In this document: piece after piece, positions 24,743 to 33,487 of the stretch | How the letters are laid out: each line of letters opens with the position of its first letter | Position numbering within the stretch: position 1 is the stretch's first letter | Assembly (NCBI RefSeq): GCF_016107285.1 | Contig: NZ_RCVQ01000005.1 | Location: forward strand, 310,001-374,000 | Length of the DNA stretch: 64,000 nucleotides | Source: Roseomonas sp. KE0001 | GTDB lineage: Bacteria; Pseudomonadota; Alphaproteobacteria; Acetobacterales; Acetobacteraceae | Direction of reading: 5' to 3' | Made by a program: the position numbers and the translations under genes | The notes under the pieces: generated by a model | Told to the model about the DNA's origin: nothing | What the model saw: only the letters and a program-made list of their open reading frames with translations | Database searches by the model: none

Positions 24743-25585
24743 ATGACATCAGTGCAGCACTCCCCGACCCAGACCGCCCGGCCCGGCGAGCCCGCCCAGA
24801 CCTTCGGCACCGCGGGCATGGCGCCCATGGAGCGGCCCAGCGCCCTCACGCGGATGTTCATGGGCATCGTCGCCTGGGCGGAGCGGCTGAACCTGCGCCA
24901 TTCCAAGGTCGGCAACCCGCCCGTCTACGACAACGCGACCTTCCCCTGGGCGGCCGAGATCGAGCGCGAATGGCCGCTGATCCGGAAGGAGCTGGAGAAG
25001 GTGCTGGAGCGGCGGGAGGATCTGCCGAATTTCCACGACATCGCGACGGACGTGAAGACGATCAGCACCGACAACCGCTGGAAGACCTTCTTCCTGACCG
25101 GTTACGGCGTCACCTCCGAGCGCAACACCAGGACCTGTCCCGAGACCTGGCGGATCGTGCGGAAGATCCCCGGCCTGCAGACGGCGATGTTCTCCATCTT
25201 CGAGCCGGGCAAGCACCTGCCGGCGCATCGCGGCCCCTACAACGGCGTGCTGCGGCTGCATCTCGGCCTGATCGTGCCGCAGGCGGAGGAGGGCCAGCTC
25301 GCCATCCGTGTCGACAAGCAGGTCTGCCACTGGCAGGAAGGCAAGGCGCTGATCTTCGACGACGCCTATGAGCACGAGGCCTGGAACCACACCGACAAGG
25401 TCCGCGTCGTGCTGTTCGTCGATTTCGTCAAGCCGCTCGGCTTCCCGGCGCGGCTGGTCAACTGGGCCCTGCTCAACCTCGCCATCTTCACGCCCTTCAT
25501 CCGCGAGGGTGCCGACAACCACAAGGACTGGGAGAAGAAGTTCTACGCCCAGGCCGAGGCCCTGCGGAACCGTCCCCAGGCCTGA
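24743..25585 (+). CDS. Aspartyl/asparaginyl beta-hydroxylase family dioxygenase (LpxO-like)
   Basis: This 280-residue Fe(II)/2-oxoglutarate dioxygenase has the AspH fold. The two iron-ligand histidines are His162 in PAHRGPYNGVLRLHLGL and His211 in FDDAYEHEAWNHT, with the conserved Arg171 for 2-oxoglutarate. This family uses two His and no carboxylate. Bacterial relatives include LpxO, which hydroxylates the lipid A acyl chain. Protein or peptide hydroxylation is the alternative. The N-terminal 35 residues are low-complexity. ATG 24743 is used. GTG 24752 is better spaced from AGAGG and could be the true start. It is monocistronic. Confidence 0.85.
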   Translation: MTSVQHSPTQTARPGEPAQTFGTAGMAPMERPSALTRMFMGIVAWAERLNLRHSKVGNPPVYDNATFPWAAEIEREWPLIRKELEKVLERREDLPNFHDIATDVKTISTDNRWKTFFLTGYGVTSERNTRTCPETWRIVRKIPGLQTAMFSIFEPGKHLPAHRGPYNGVLRLHLGLIVPQAEEGQLAIRVDKQVCHWQEGKALIFDDAYEHEAWNHTDKVRVVLFVDFVKPLGFPARLVNWALLNLAIFTPFIREGADNHKDWEKKFYAQAEALRNRPQA

Positions 25586-25665
25586 GGCGGGCGGATCATT
25601 GCGCGGCCAGGGGGCCTCCTCTATGCCCTCGGGCCCCGCGGCCCGCCACCTCCGAGGAGAGTCCC

Positions 25666-26583
25666 ATGCGCGCCTGTTTCGTCGATGCCGGTGAGGCGCT
25701 GGGCGCGGTCTTCCGCCGCCTGCGCCGGGACGCCGATCCGGAGGTGACGATCAACCTGCAGCCGGACATCACGCCGGACGCGCTGCCGGGCGTGCTGGCC
25801 GGCCACGAGATCGCCATCATCGACCACACCGCCCTGCCGACCGACATCGCGCGGCAGGTGCCGGGCCTGCGGCATGTCGTCTTCCTCGGCACGGGGGCGC
25901 GCTCCTACATGAACCCCGAGGCGCTGAAGGCCGAGTGCGGCATCGCGGTGCACATCATCAAGGGCTATGGCGACACCGCCGTGGCCGAGATGGCCTTCAC
26001 GCTGATGTGGACCGCCGCCAAGGGCATCGCCGGCATGGACCGGGGCATGCGCGCCGGGCGCTGGCTGCGCACCGACGGCCTGGAGCTGACCGGCAAGACC
26101 GTCGGCCTGCTCGGCTTCGGCGGCATCGCCGCCGAGATGGCGCGGCTCTGTCGTGGCGCCGGCATGACGGTGCTCGCCTGGAACCGGACGCCCAAAAGCG
26201 CCGAGGGCGTCGAGTTCGTCGGGCTCGACCGGCTGCTGGCCGAGAGCCATGTGCTTTCCGTGCATCTGCTGCTGAATGACGAGACGCGCGGCTTCCTCTC
26301 CGCCGAGCGCCTGGCCCGGCTGCGGCCCGGCGCGGTGCTGGTCAACACGGCGCGCGGCGCGGTGGTGGACGAGGCGGCGATGGTCGCGGCGCTGCGCTCC
26401 GGCGCCCTGGCCCATGCCGCGCTCGACGTCTTCGACATCGAGCCGTTGCCCGCCGGCCATGTGCTGACCACGCTGGAGAACGTCACCCTCTCCGCCCATT
26501 CCGCCTTCCGCACGCCAGAGGCCGGCGACAAGCTCGTGCAGGCGGCGCTGGAGCATTGCCGGCGCATCGCCGCCGGGTCCTGA
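25666..26583 (+). CDS. D-2-hydroxyacid dehydrogenase family protein
   Basis: This 305-residue NAD(P)-dependent oxidoreductase is related to phosphoglycerate and glyoxylate/hydroxypyruvate reductases. The nucleotide-binding Rossmann motif is GLLGFGGIAAEMARLC (about 144-159). The catalytic Arg lies in LVNTARGAVVDEAAMVAAL, the Glu in DVFDIEPLP, and the C-terminal family motif is present as LSAHSAFRTPEA. The usual catalytic His of the HxxG/A motif is within SAHSAF. The substrate cannot be assigned. It has its own ribosome site GAGGAG and ends in a hairpin shared with the convergent small gene. Confidence 0.87.
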   Translation: MRACFVDAGEALGAVFRRLRRDADPEVTINLQPDITPDALPGVLAGHEIAIIDHTALPTDIARQVPGLRHVVFLGTGARSYMNPEALKAECGIAVHIIKGYGDTAVAEMAFTLMWTAAKGIAGMDRGMRAGRWLRTDGLELTGKTVGLLGFGGIAAEMARLCRGAGMTVLAWNRTPKSAEGVEFVGLDRLLAESHVLSVHLLLNDETRGFLSAERLARLRPGAVLVNTARGAVVDEAAMVAALRSGALAHAALDVFDIEPLPAGHVLTTLENVTLSAHSAFRTPEAGDKLVQAALEHCRRIAAGS

Positions 26584-26612
26584 GCCCGCCCGCCGCGGTC
26601 ATCCGGCGGGCT
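26583..26612. terminator. Hairpin between convergent genes
   Basis: A perfect 8-bp stem AGCCCGCC/GGCGGGCT (26583-26590 with 26605-26612) with a 14-base loop covers the dehydrogenase stop and the end of the small minus-strand gene. No U-tract. It is probably the transcription end for the dehydrogenase. Confidence 0.45.
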
Positions 26613-26976
26613 GTGCCCCCTCCGCCGGCCGCCAAGCGGCCGCCGGGGCGCCGGCGGGAAGGCTCGTCCCCGCCGTCTCCTCCAGCAGGCGGCGCAGCGC
26701 CGGCTCGTCGGTCTCCGCATAGGGGGACAGCATGGCCGCCAGGGCGGCGAGATCGGGGATCTCCCGTTCGGCCTGGCCGGCCCGGAAGACCAGCCGATCC
26801 TCCGCATGCTCGGGCGGCGGCACCCGCGTCACCTCCAGCCAGTAGCTCCGCAGCCCGGCATCCCAGCCGGCCAGGATGGTGAGGCCGTGATAGCGGGGCC
26901 GCAGCTCGGCCGCCCGCCTTGCCGGCTCGGGTCCGGGCGGGCCGGAAGCGCCAATCGTGCCGAGCCTGGTCCCCAT
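26599..26976 (-). CDS. Hypothetical protein, 125 residues
   Basis: I do not recognise this protein. From ATG 26976 it reads through a low-complexity start, then a sequence with balanced, structured composition (for example YHGLTILAGWDAGLRSYWLEV and PDLAALAAMLSPYAETDEPALRRLLEET). That does not look like a shadow of the opposite strand: the antisense frames there are Arg/Pro-rich. It is soluble, without signal peptide or membrane segment, and sits alone between convergent and divergent neighbours. The true start could be elsewhere in the first 30 residues. Its closeness to amn may be chance. Confidence 0.5.
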   Translation of the reverse strand: MGTRLGTIGASGPPGPEPARRAAELRPRYHGLTILAGWDAGLRSYWLEVTRVPPPEHAEDRLVFRAGQAEREIPDLAALAAMLSPYAETDEPALRRLLEETAGTSLPAGAPAAAWRPAEGAQPAG

Positions 26977-27119
26977 CCCCGCCTTCCCCTGGGCCGGCCT
27001 CCCGGGGCTGGGCGGCCGCGCCGCAGCGGAGCAGAAGGCGGCCGGCCAGGCTGTGCGTCCGATCACAGTCCGGCGGCCGGGAAGGGGAGGCGCCCTGCCG
27101 CCGGCGTCACGGAGGGATC

Positions 27120-28637
27120 ATGCCGCCCCGGCTTACCGGCCCGGCGCGGCCATTCTATATCGCCTGCATGGCCCTCAGCACACACCAGCCCTGCGACAGT
27201 CCCGAGGCCGCCGTCGCCCGGCTGACCAGCCTCTACGATGCGGCGGTGGAGGCGGAGCGCACCGCGCTGGACCGCTTCATCAGCGGCGGCGCCCCGCCCA
27301 GCCGCGCCGAGCGCGAGGCCTTCCGCTATCCCGCGCTGCGCCTCGCCTGGACCTCCGACCGCCCGCCGCCGCGCACCCGGCGCGCCTGGGGGAAGCTGCA
27401 GCAACCCGGCGTCTATGCCACCACCGTCACCCAGCCGGCGGGCTTCCATGACTACCTGCTGCAGCAGCTTGGACCCCTGATGGCGGAGTACGGCGCCACG
27501 GTGGAGGTCGGGCCGAGCAGCCAGGAAATCCCCTACCCTTACGTCCTGGAAGGCGGCGACGAGCTGGCGCGCGGCCGGGTGGGGGCCGCCGAGCTGGCGC
27601 GGCACTTCCCGGTGCCCCGCCTCTCCGCCGTGGGCGACGAGGTGGCGGACGGACTCTGGCGCCATCGGCCCGGCGCGCCGCGGCCGCTGGCGCTGTTCGA
27701 TGCCGCGCGGGTCGACTACTCGCTGCGCCGGCTGGTGCACTACACCGGCACCGACTGGCGCGCCGTGCAGCCCTGGATCCTGCTGACCAACTACCAGCGC
27801 TACGTCGAGCAGTTCGTCGCCTGGGGCCTGGCCGAGCTGGCCGATCCGGCGAGCCCGCACGACCGGCTCGTGCTGCCCGGCGGCGGCACGGTGCGGCGCG
27901 GCATGGCGCCCGGCGAGGCGGCCGCGCTGGTCGCCGCCAGCCCCTGGCAGCGCTTCCAGATGCCGGCCTACCACCTGCTGCGCGCCGAGGGGGAGGGGAT
28001 CAGCATCGTCAATATCGGCGTCGGCCCCTCCAACGCGAAGACCGTGACCGACCATCTCGCGGTGCTGCGGCCGCATTGCTGGCTGATGATCGGCCATTGC
28101 GGCGGTCTGCGGCCCAGCCAGGAGATCGGCGACTACGTGCTGGCCCACGGCTACCTGCGGCGCGACAAGATCCTCGACGAGCTGCTGCCGCCGGAGATTC
28201 CGGTACCCGCCCTGGCCGAGGTGCAGCTCGCCCTGCAGGATGCCGCCGCGCGCGTCACCGGCGCGGCGGGCGAGGCGCTGAAGCGCCGGCTGCGCACCGG
28301 CACGGTGGTCAGCTACGACGACCGCAACTGGGAACTGCGCTGGTCGCAGGAGCGACTGCGCATCAACCTCTCCCGCGCCATCGCCGTGGACATGGAGAGC
28401 GGCACGCTGGCGGCGCAGGGCTACCGGCTGCGCGTGCCCTATGGCACGCTGCTCTGCGTCTCGGACAAGCCGCTGCACGGCGAGATCAAGCTGCCCGGCG
28501 CGGCCACCGCCTTCTACCAGCGCGCCGTGAGCGAGCATCTGCGCATCGGCATCGAGACGCTGGGCATCCTGCGCGAGCAGCTCACGGCGCTGCATTCCCG
28601 CAAGCTGCGCGCCTTCGACGAGCCGCCCTTCCGCTGA
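27120..28637 (+). CDS. amn: AMP nucleosidase
   Basis: This 505-residue enzyme hydrolyses AMP to adenine and ribose 5-phosphate, feeding purine salvage or degradation. It has the N-terminal AMP nucleosidase domain (LVHYTGTDWRAVQPWILLTNYQRYVEQFV) and a C-terminal phosphorylase-type domain. That domain includes VNIGVGPSNAKTVTDHLAVLRPHCWLMIGHCGGLR, VVSYDDRNWELRWSQ and the nucleoside-binding AIAVDMESGTLAAQGYRLRVPYGTLLCVSDKPLHGEIKLPG. ATG 27120 has GGAGG four bases upstream. ATG 27168 is the alternative: TATAT at 27156-27160 just before it could be a -10 element of a leaderless message. The purine theme is shared with the block at 5875-13392. Confidence 0.92.
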   Translation: MPPRLTGPARPFYIACMALSTHQPCDSPEAAVARLTSLYDAAVEAERTALDRFISGGAPPSRAEREAFRYPALRLAWTSDRPPPRTRRAWGKLQQPGVYATTVTQPAGFHDYLLQQLGPLMAEYGATVEVGPSSQEIPYPYVLEGGDELARGRVGAAELARHFPVPRLSAVGDEVADGLWRHRPGAPRPLALFDAARVDYSLRRLVHYTGTDWRAVQPWILLTNYQRYVEQFVAWGLAELADPASPHDRLVLPGGGTVRRGMAPGEAAALVAASPWQRFQMPAYHLLRAEGEGISIVNIGVGPSNAKTVTDHLAVLRPHCWLMIGHCGGLRPSQEIGDYVLAHGYLRRDKILDELLPPEIPVPALAEVQLALQDAAARVTGAAGEALKRRLRTGTVVSYDDRNWELRWSQERLRINLSRAIAVDMESGTLAAQGYRLRVPYGTLLCVSDKPLHGEIKLPGAATAFYQRAVSEHLRIGIETLGILREQLTALHSRKLRAFDEPPFR

Positions 28638-28660
28638 GCCGGGTCATGGAGCCGGCGCCC

Positions 28661-28680
28661 CGTCCAACGGCCGTTGGACG
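28661..28680. terminator. Perfect 20-bp palindrome between convergent amn and YhaN-like genes
   Basis: CGTCCAACGG followed directly by its reverse complement CCGTTGGACG gives a 20-bp perfect palindrome without spacer. It lies in the 46-base gap between two converging genes, where a bidirectional terminator is expected. The lack of a loop and of a U-tract also leaves a protein-binding site possible. Confidence 0.5.
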
Positions 28681-28683
28681 CCC

Positions 28684-31600
28684 CTATCCCGGCACCGCCT
28701 CGGGCAGCAGGCGCAGCAGGTTCAGCGCGCCCTCCGGCAGCGCCCCGGCCGCCACCTCGGCCAGATGCCCGTGGTGGCTCAGCAGGATCACCTGGGTGTG
28801 GCGGCTGAGCGCCAGCAACGCGCGGAAGGCGGCGCCGGCGCGGCGGTCGTCGAAGCTCTGCAGGATGTCGTCCCCGAGGAAGGGCAGCGGCGGCGCGGCG
28901 GCGGCATGGTCCTCGATCGCCACCAGCCGGAGCGCCAGGAAGAGCTGGTCCCGCGTGCCTTCCGAAAGGCCCTCGATCGCCACTTCCTCCTCCGGATGGT
29001 CCCGGTGCCGGAGCACCAGATGCGCCACGCCGCGCGCATCCTCGCGGGAGGCCAGGACGGGGTAGGCGCCTTCGGTCAGCAGGGCGAAGGCGGCGCCGAT
29101 CCGCCGCAGCAGCCGGTCGTCCCCGCTCTCGCGCAGGCGGCCCATGGCGGCGTCCAGCAGGCCCGAGGCCGCCTGCATCAGCAGCGCGTCCTCCAGGATG
29201 CGGCCGAGCTGGGCGAGGGCCGCCTGCTGCTCCTGCAGCGCCCGGGCCGGCGTGTCGTCGCCGACCAGCGCGGCCTGCTCCGCCTCGAGCTGTGCGGCGC
29301 GGTGGGCGGCCGCGGCGATGGCGCCGGCCTGCGCCTCCTGCGCCGCGCGCGCCTCGGCCAGGGCCTCCTCCAGCGGCAGCGCGCCGAAGCCCCGGGCCTC
29401 CTCGCCCAGCGCCGCCAGGCTCAGCCCGTCCCCCGCCTCCAGCAGGTCGCGCAGGGCCTCGTCACGCGCCGCCTCCTGCCGCCGGCGCTGCTCCGCCAGG
29501 GCGATGCGCTCCTCCGCCGCCCTGGCATCCTCCGTCCCCGCGGCCGCCACGATGCCCTGCAACGCCATGTCGGCCCGCTGCAGCGCCTCGCGGCAGGCGG
29601 CGCGGTTCCGGGCGGCCGTCTCCGCCTGGCCCCGCAGGGCGGCGCGGCGGGCGGCGAGGTCGCGCGCCTCGCGCAGCCGCTGGCCGAGCCGCTCGGCCCG
29701 GACGAAGGCGTCGGTGCCGTCCTCGCCGGAGGGGGTGAGGCCGGCGGTCCCGGCGGCGAAGCTGTCCAGGTCGTGCCGCAGGTCGGCCAGGCGCTGCTCC
29801 AGCGTGGCGCGCTGCCGCAGCAGGGCCGGCAGCGCCTCCATCCGGCGCAGCGCCTCCAGCGCCTGGCCCGGCGGCTCGGCGGGGTCGCGCCCGAGGCCGC
29901 CGAGGGCCTGCCGCCAGTCCTCGCGCCACAGCGCCAGGCGCGCGCCGGCCTCGGCCTCGGCCCGGCGCGCCTCGGCGAGGGCCTCGGCGGCGCGGTCGCG
30001 GCGCGCCGCGCTCGCGGCATGGCGGGCGGCGGCCTGCCGGGCATCGCGCCGCAGGGCCTCCGCCCGGTCGAGCAGGGCGCGCAGCCCGGCCTCGGCCTCG
30101 CCTGGCAGGGCCAGCGCCGTGGCGAGGCGTCGCGCGGCGGCCTGCTGCCCCGCCTGGATCTCCCGCCACGCCGCCTCCGCTTCCTCCAGCGCCAGGGCGG
30201 CGGCGAGGGCCGTCTCGCGCCGGGCCAGGAAAGCCTCCACCTCGCTGTCACCGGCCATGCCGTCGAGGCCGAGCGGCAGGACCACCGCGGCCCAGGCGGC
30301 GGCGGCCTCCTCCTCGGCCCTGGCGGCCTGTCCGGCCGTCTCCTCCGCCGCCTCCAGCGCCCTCCGCAGATCGGCGATGGCGGCATCCAGCGCCGCGGCG
30401 CGGGCAAGGCGCTCCGCTTCCTCGAGCCGGCGGTCGGCCAGCCGGTCGGCCTCCGCGACCGCGCGGGCATAGGCGAGCGGCAGCGGCTCGCCGTGGCAGA
30501 AGGCCTGCTCCTCGGCCGTCTCCGGCGCCTCTCCGGCGAAGTGGCGGCGATAGATGAGCCGCCAGCCCGCCTCGCGCCGGGCCCGCAGGCGGGCCAGGGC
30601 CTCGGCGTCCGGCAGGCCGCCCTGGCGATCCAGCGCGGCGCGGTCCTGCCGCGCGGTCCGCAGCGCGGCGGCGATCCGTCCGGCCTCCGCCCCGGCATGG
30701 CCGGCCCGCTCGCGCGCCGCCTGATGCGCCAGCGCCAGCCGGCGCAACGCCCCGGGCTCCGGCAGGGGAAGGTCGCGCAGCCGTCCGGGGTTGCGCAGCG
30801 GCGCCGGCAGCAGGGCGAGCTGGACCGCCAGCCTGGCCCGTGCCTCCTCCGCCTGTCGCGCGGCGGCGGCCAGGCGGCGGTCCGGGTCGCCCTCGGCGCC
30901 CAGCATCTCCAGCAGGGGCTCGAGCCCCTCCGGCAGGGCGGGCACGGGCTGCGCCGCCACGGCCGCCTCCTCCCGCAGTGCCGCCTCGCGGATGGCGGTC
31001 AGCGCCGCCGCGCGGGCCAGCGCCTCGGTCAGCGTGCCGTGCAGCTCGGCCAGGCGCCGGGCCTCGGCCAGCAGGGACAGGGCGGGCAGCGGCGTGGCGG
31101 CCTCGGCCGTCGCCTCGGGCAGTCCAAGGGCGCGACACTCGGCGAGCAGCGCGGCGCGGCACTCCGCCAGCTGGTGCTCCAGCCCCGGCAGGTCGCAGCG
31201 GGCGCGGGCGGCGACGCCGGAACCGGCCTGCAACGCCTCGATGGCGGCGGCCTGTTCCAGCACCGCCTGGTCCGGCGAGAGCCCTTCCAGCTCCGCCAGC
31301 ACCTCGCGCTGCTGCGTCTCGGCGAGGTGCAGCGCCGCCTCGGCCCGCCGTGCCGCGTCCCGCGCGGCGGCGAGCCGGGCCGACAGATCCTCGGGCAGCA
31401 GCGGCGCCTCCGGATGCGCGGCCAACCAGGCCAGGCTCTCGGCGTGCCGCGCCAGCAGCGGCCGGATACGGCGCTGCCGCTCCAGCACATGCAGTCGCTG
31501 CGCCGCCGCGCGCTCGGCCGCGCGGGCCTCGGCCAGGGCCTGGCGGGCGGCGTCCAGCACCGCCTCACGCTCGCGCCAGGCGGCGGGGCGGATCAGGCTG

Positions 31601-32196
31601 TCCTGCAACTGGCGGCGGCTGTCCTTCAGCCGGTCCGCGGCCTGGTGGAAGGGGCGCTGCGCGGACCGGCGCAGCGGCGCGCAGCGGTCGCGCTCGCCTT
31701 CCAGCGCCTGGCGCAGATCGCGCGCCCGGCGCAGCCCGCCGGCGGCCTGCAGCAGCGCCTCGGCGAGGTCGCCCCCGCTGGCCAGGAGCGCCTGGCCGCC
31801 GGCGCGCAGCCGCTCGGTGTCCAGGGCGAAGAGCCGTTCGAGCAAGGCCCGGTCGGCCGTGCCGAGAAGCCGTTGCGCCAGGGCCGGCGGCAGGGGCTGG
31901 CCGTCCGCCCCGGCCAGGGTGTTGCCACGGCCCTTGCGGCGCTCCAGCACGAAGGCCGCGCCATCCGGGCCGGCGCCCTCGGCCCGCAGCTGCATGCCGC
32001 CGTAGCCGTGCCGGAAGCCCATCGGGGTCTGCGCGCCGATGCCGAAGAGGAGGTCGCCCAGCGCGCTCCGCAGCACCGACTTGCCGGCGCCGTTCGGCGC
32101 CAGGATCAGATTGACCCGGCCGGGCGCCGGATCCAGCGCCAGGACCGTGTCGCGGAAGCTGCCGTAGTGGTGCAGGGAAAGCGCGGTCAGCCGCAT
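28684..32196 (-). CDS. AAA-type ATPase of the SbcC/Rad50 superfamily, YhaN-like
   Basis: This 1170-residue SMC-like ATPase probably works with the adjacent nuclease in DNA end processing. The N-terminus has MRLTALSLHHYGSF and Walker A APNGAGKS (33-40). A very long Ala/Arg/Glu-rich coiled-coil middle (about 170-1000) follows. The ABC-type signature IEGLSEGTRDQLFLALRLV and Walker B PFLGDDILQSFDD with the downstream LLSHHGHLAEV lie in the last 130 residues. This head-coil-head layout is diagnostic. I see no zinc-hook CxxC in the middle, which fits YhaN rather than classical SbcC. ATG 32196 has GAGGAGG upstream and lies inside the end of the nuclease gene. Confidence 0.9.
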   Translation of the reverse strand: MRLTALSLHHYGSFRDTVLALDPAPGRVNLILAPNGAGKSVLRSALGDLLFGIGAQTPMGFRHGYGGMQLRAEGAGPDGAAFVLERRKGRGNTLAGADGQPLPPALAQRLLGTADRALLERLFALDTERLRAGGQALLASGGDLAEALLQAAGGLRRARDLRQALEGERDRCAPLRRSAQRPFHQAADRLKDSRRQLQDSLIRPAAWREREAVLDAARQALAEARAAERAAAQRLHVLERQRRIRPLLARHAESLAWLAAHPEAPLLPEDLSARLAAARDAARRAEAALHLAETQQREVLAELEGLSPDQAVLEQAAAIEALQAGSGVAARARCDLPGLEHQLAECRAALLAECRALGLPEATAEAATPLPALSLLAEARRLAELHGTLTEALARAAALTAIREAALREEAAVAAQPVPALPEGLEPLLEMLGAEGDPDRRLAAAARQAEEARARLAVQLALLPAPLRNPGRLRDLPLPEPGALRRLALAHQAARERAGHAGAEAGRIAAALRTARQDRAALDRQGGLPDAEALARLRARREAGWRLIYRRHFAGEAPETAEEQAFCHGEPLPLAYARAVAEADRLADRRLEEAERLARAAALDAAIADLRRALEAAEETAGQAARAEEEAAAAWAAVVLPLGLDGMAGDSEVEAFLARRETALAAALALEEAEAAWREIQAGQQAAARRLATALALPGEAEAGLRALLDRAEALRRDARQAAARHAASAARRDRAAEALAEARRAEAEAGARLALWREDWRQALGGLGRDPAEPPGQALEALRRMEALPALLRQRATLEQRLADLRHDLDSFAAGTAGLTPSGEDGTDAFVRAERLGQRLREARDLAARRAALRGQAETAARNRAACREALQRADMALQGIVAAAGTEDARAAEERIALAEQRRRQEAARDEALRDLLEAGDGLSLAALGEEARGFGALPLEEALAEARAAQEAQAGAIAAAAHRAAQLEAEQAALVGDDTPARALQEQQAALAQLGRILEDALLMQAASGLLDAAMGRLRESGDDRLLRRIGAAFALLTEGAYPVLASREDARGVAHLVLRHRDHPEEEVAIEGLSEGTRDQLFLALRLVAIEDHAAAAPPLPFLGDDILQSFDDRRAGAAFRALLALSRHTQVILLSHHGHLAEVAAGALPEGALNLLRLLPEAVPG

Positions 32197-33479
32197 GCCC
32201 CCTCCTCCTCGGTCAGGCGGGCGAGCAGCAGGTCGCGCGCCTGGCGCAGCAGCTCGGGGGGAAGCTCCCCCTCGGCCAGCAGCAGGGCGGGATGGCCGGC
32301 GGGCAGGGCTTCGCGCAGGCCGGGCGCGCGGGCCAGCATCTGCGTCGCGTAGTCCTGCAGGGCCGAGGCCAGCTCCGGCGCGGTCCGCGGCGCGGCGGCG
32401 ATGTCCCGCACGGCGCCGAGCAGCCGGGCCGGCGCATCGTCGCCCGCCGCCCGGGCGGCACCGGGCGCGCGGGTCGCGAGGCGCACCGCCTCGATCCAGA
32501 AGCTGTCCGCCTCGGCCGCCTCCAGCCCCGCGGAGCGCAGATGGGCGCGCAGCGCCTCCGGGTCGCGCGCCAGGGCGGAATGCGCCGCCGTGGTGCCGCC
32601 AAGCTCCAGCCGCAGGGCCAGCAGCCGGCCCTCCGCCGCCTCTACCGCCGCGCCGATGGCGTCGCGCGCGCGGTCCTGCACGGCGGCGAGGTCGGCGGCC
32701 CCGCTCAGGTCCAGCGCCAGCCGCTGCCAGCGCACCACGTCCAGCGCATGGTGCTCCACGGCGGCGACGCGCCCCTCCCGCACCGTCACCAGGCTGGCGC
32801 CCTTGGCGCCCGGCTCGTTGATGTGCCGGCCCTGGAGATTGCCCGGAAAGACGATCCACGGCGCCTCGTGCAGCACGGCGCGCTCATGCACATGGCCGAG
32901 CGCCCAGTAGTCGTAGCCATGGCCGGCGAGCTGGGCGATCGCGCAGGGAGCATAGGTCTCGTGCGCCGCGTGGCCGGCGGCGGAGCTGTGCAGCAGGCCG
33001 ATGTTGAAGCGCCCGGCGAGCGGCGGCGGATAGACGAGCGCCAGGTTCTCGACCACCGCGCGCTGGGCGAAGCTCTGGCCGTGCACGGCAAGGCCGAGCT
33101 CCGGCAGCTCCAGGCTTTCCGGCCGGCGGTGCGAGAGCAGGGTGGCGCCCTCGGGCAGGCGCAGGCTGCGGGTCAGCACGCTCTCGGCATCGTGGTTGCC
33201 GCGGATGGCGACGACGCGGATGCCGGCCCGCGTCAGCCGGGCGAAGGCGGCGACCAGGGCCTGGCCGGTCCGGTAGTCCTGCCAGTCGCCGTCATAGAGG
33301 TCGCCCGCCACCAGCAGCAGGTCGACGCGCTCGCGCAGCGCCAGCCCGACCAGATTGTCCAGCGCGGCGCGGCTGGCCTCGCGGATGCGCCGGGCCGGGG
33401 CGGAGGCATCGGCGTCGAGGCCGCGCAGCGGGCTGTCGAGATGCAGGTCGGCGGCGTGCAGGAAGCGGAAGCGGGTCAC
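32187..33479 (-). CDS. Metallophosphoesterase, SbcD/Mre11-like nuclease (YhaO type)
   Basis: This 430-residue calcineurin-like DNA nuclease is the partner of the YhaN-like ATPase. Metal-binding motifs appear in order: FLHAADLHLDSPL (D-x-H), VAGDLYDGDW (GD), IRGNHDAES (GNHD), and YWALGHVHERAVL (GHxH). The C-terminal 170 residues form the capping region. Start GTG 33479 begins VTRFRFLHAADLH. No clear ribosome site precedes it, and the TetR stop is only eight bases upstream, so translation is probably coupled. It overlaps the ATPase gene by ten bases. Together they resemble SbcCD/Mre11-Rad50 complexes. Confidence 0.92.
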   Translation of the reverse strand: MTRFRFLHAADLHLDSPLRGLDADASAPARRIREASRAALDNLVGLALRERVDLLLVAGDLYDGDWQDYRTGQALVAAFARLTRAGIRVVAIRGNHDAESVLTRSLRLPEGATLLSHRRPESLELPELGLAVHGQSFAQRAVVENLALVYPPPLAGRFNIGLLHSSAAGHAAHETYAPCAIAQLAGHGYDYWALGHVHERAVLHEAPWIVFPGNLQGRHINEPGAKGASLVTVREGRVAAVEHHALDVVRWQRLALDLSGAADLAAVQDRARDAIGAAVEAAEGRLLALRLELGGTTAAHSALARDPEALRAHLRSAGLEAAEADSFWIEAVRLATRAPGAARAAGDDAPARLLGAVRDIAAAPRTAPELASALQDYATQMLARAPGLREALPAGHPALLLAEGELPPELLRQARDLLLARLTEEEGACG

Positions 33480-33487
33480 CGGAGGTG

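Noticed and set aside
28765-32352. Uninterrupted 1195-residue plus-strand reading frame
   Set aside because: Antisense shadow of the YhaN-like ATPase, whose Walker A, signature and Walker B motifs are on the minus strand. The plus-strand translation is Gln/Gly/Arg-rich without motifs.
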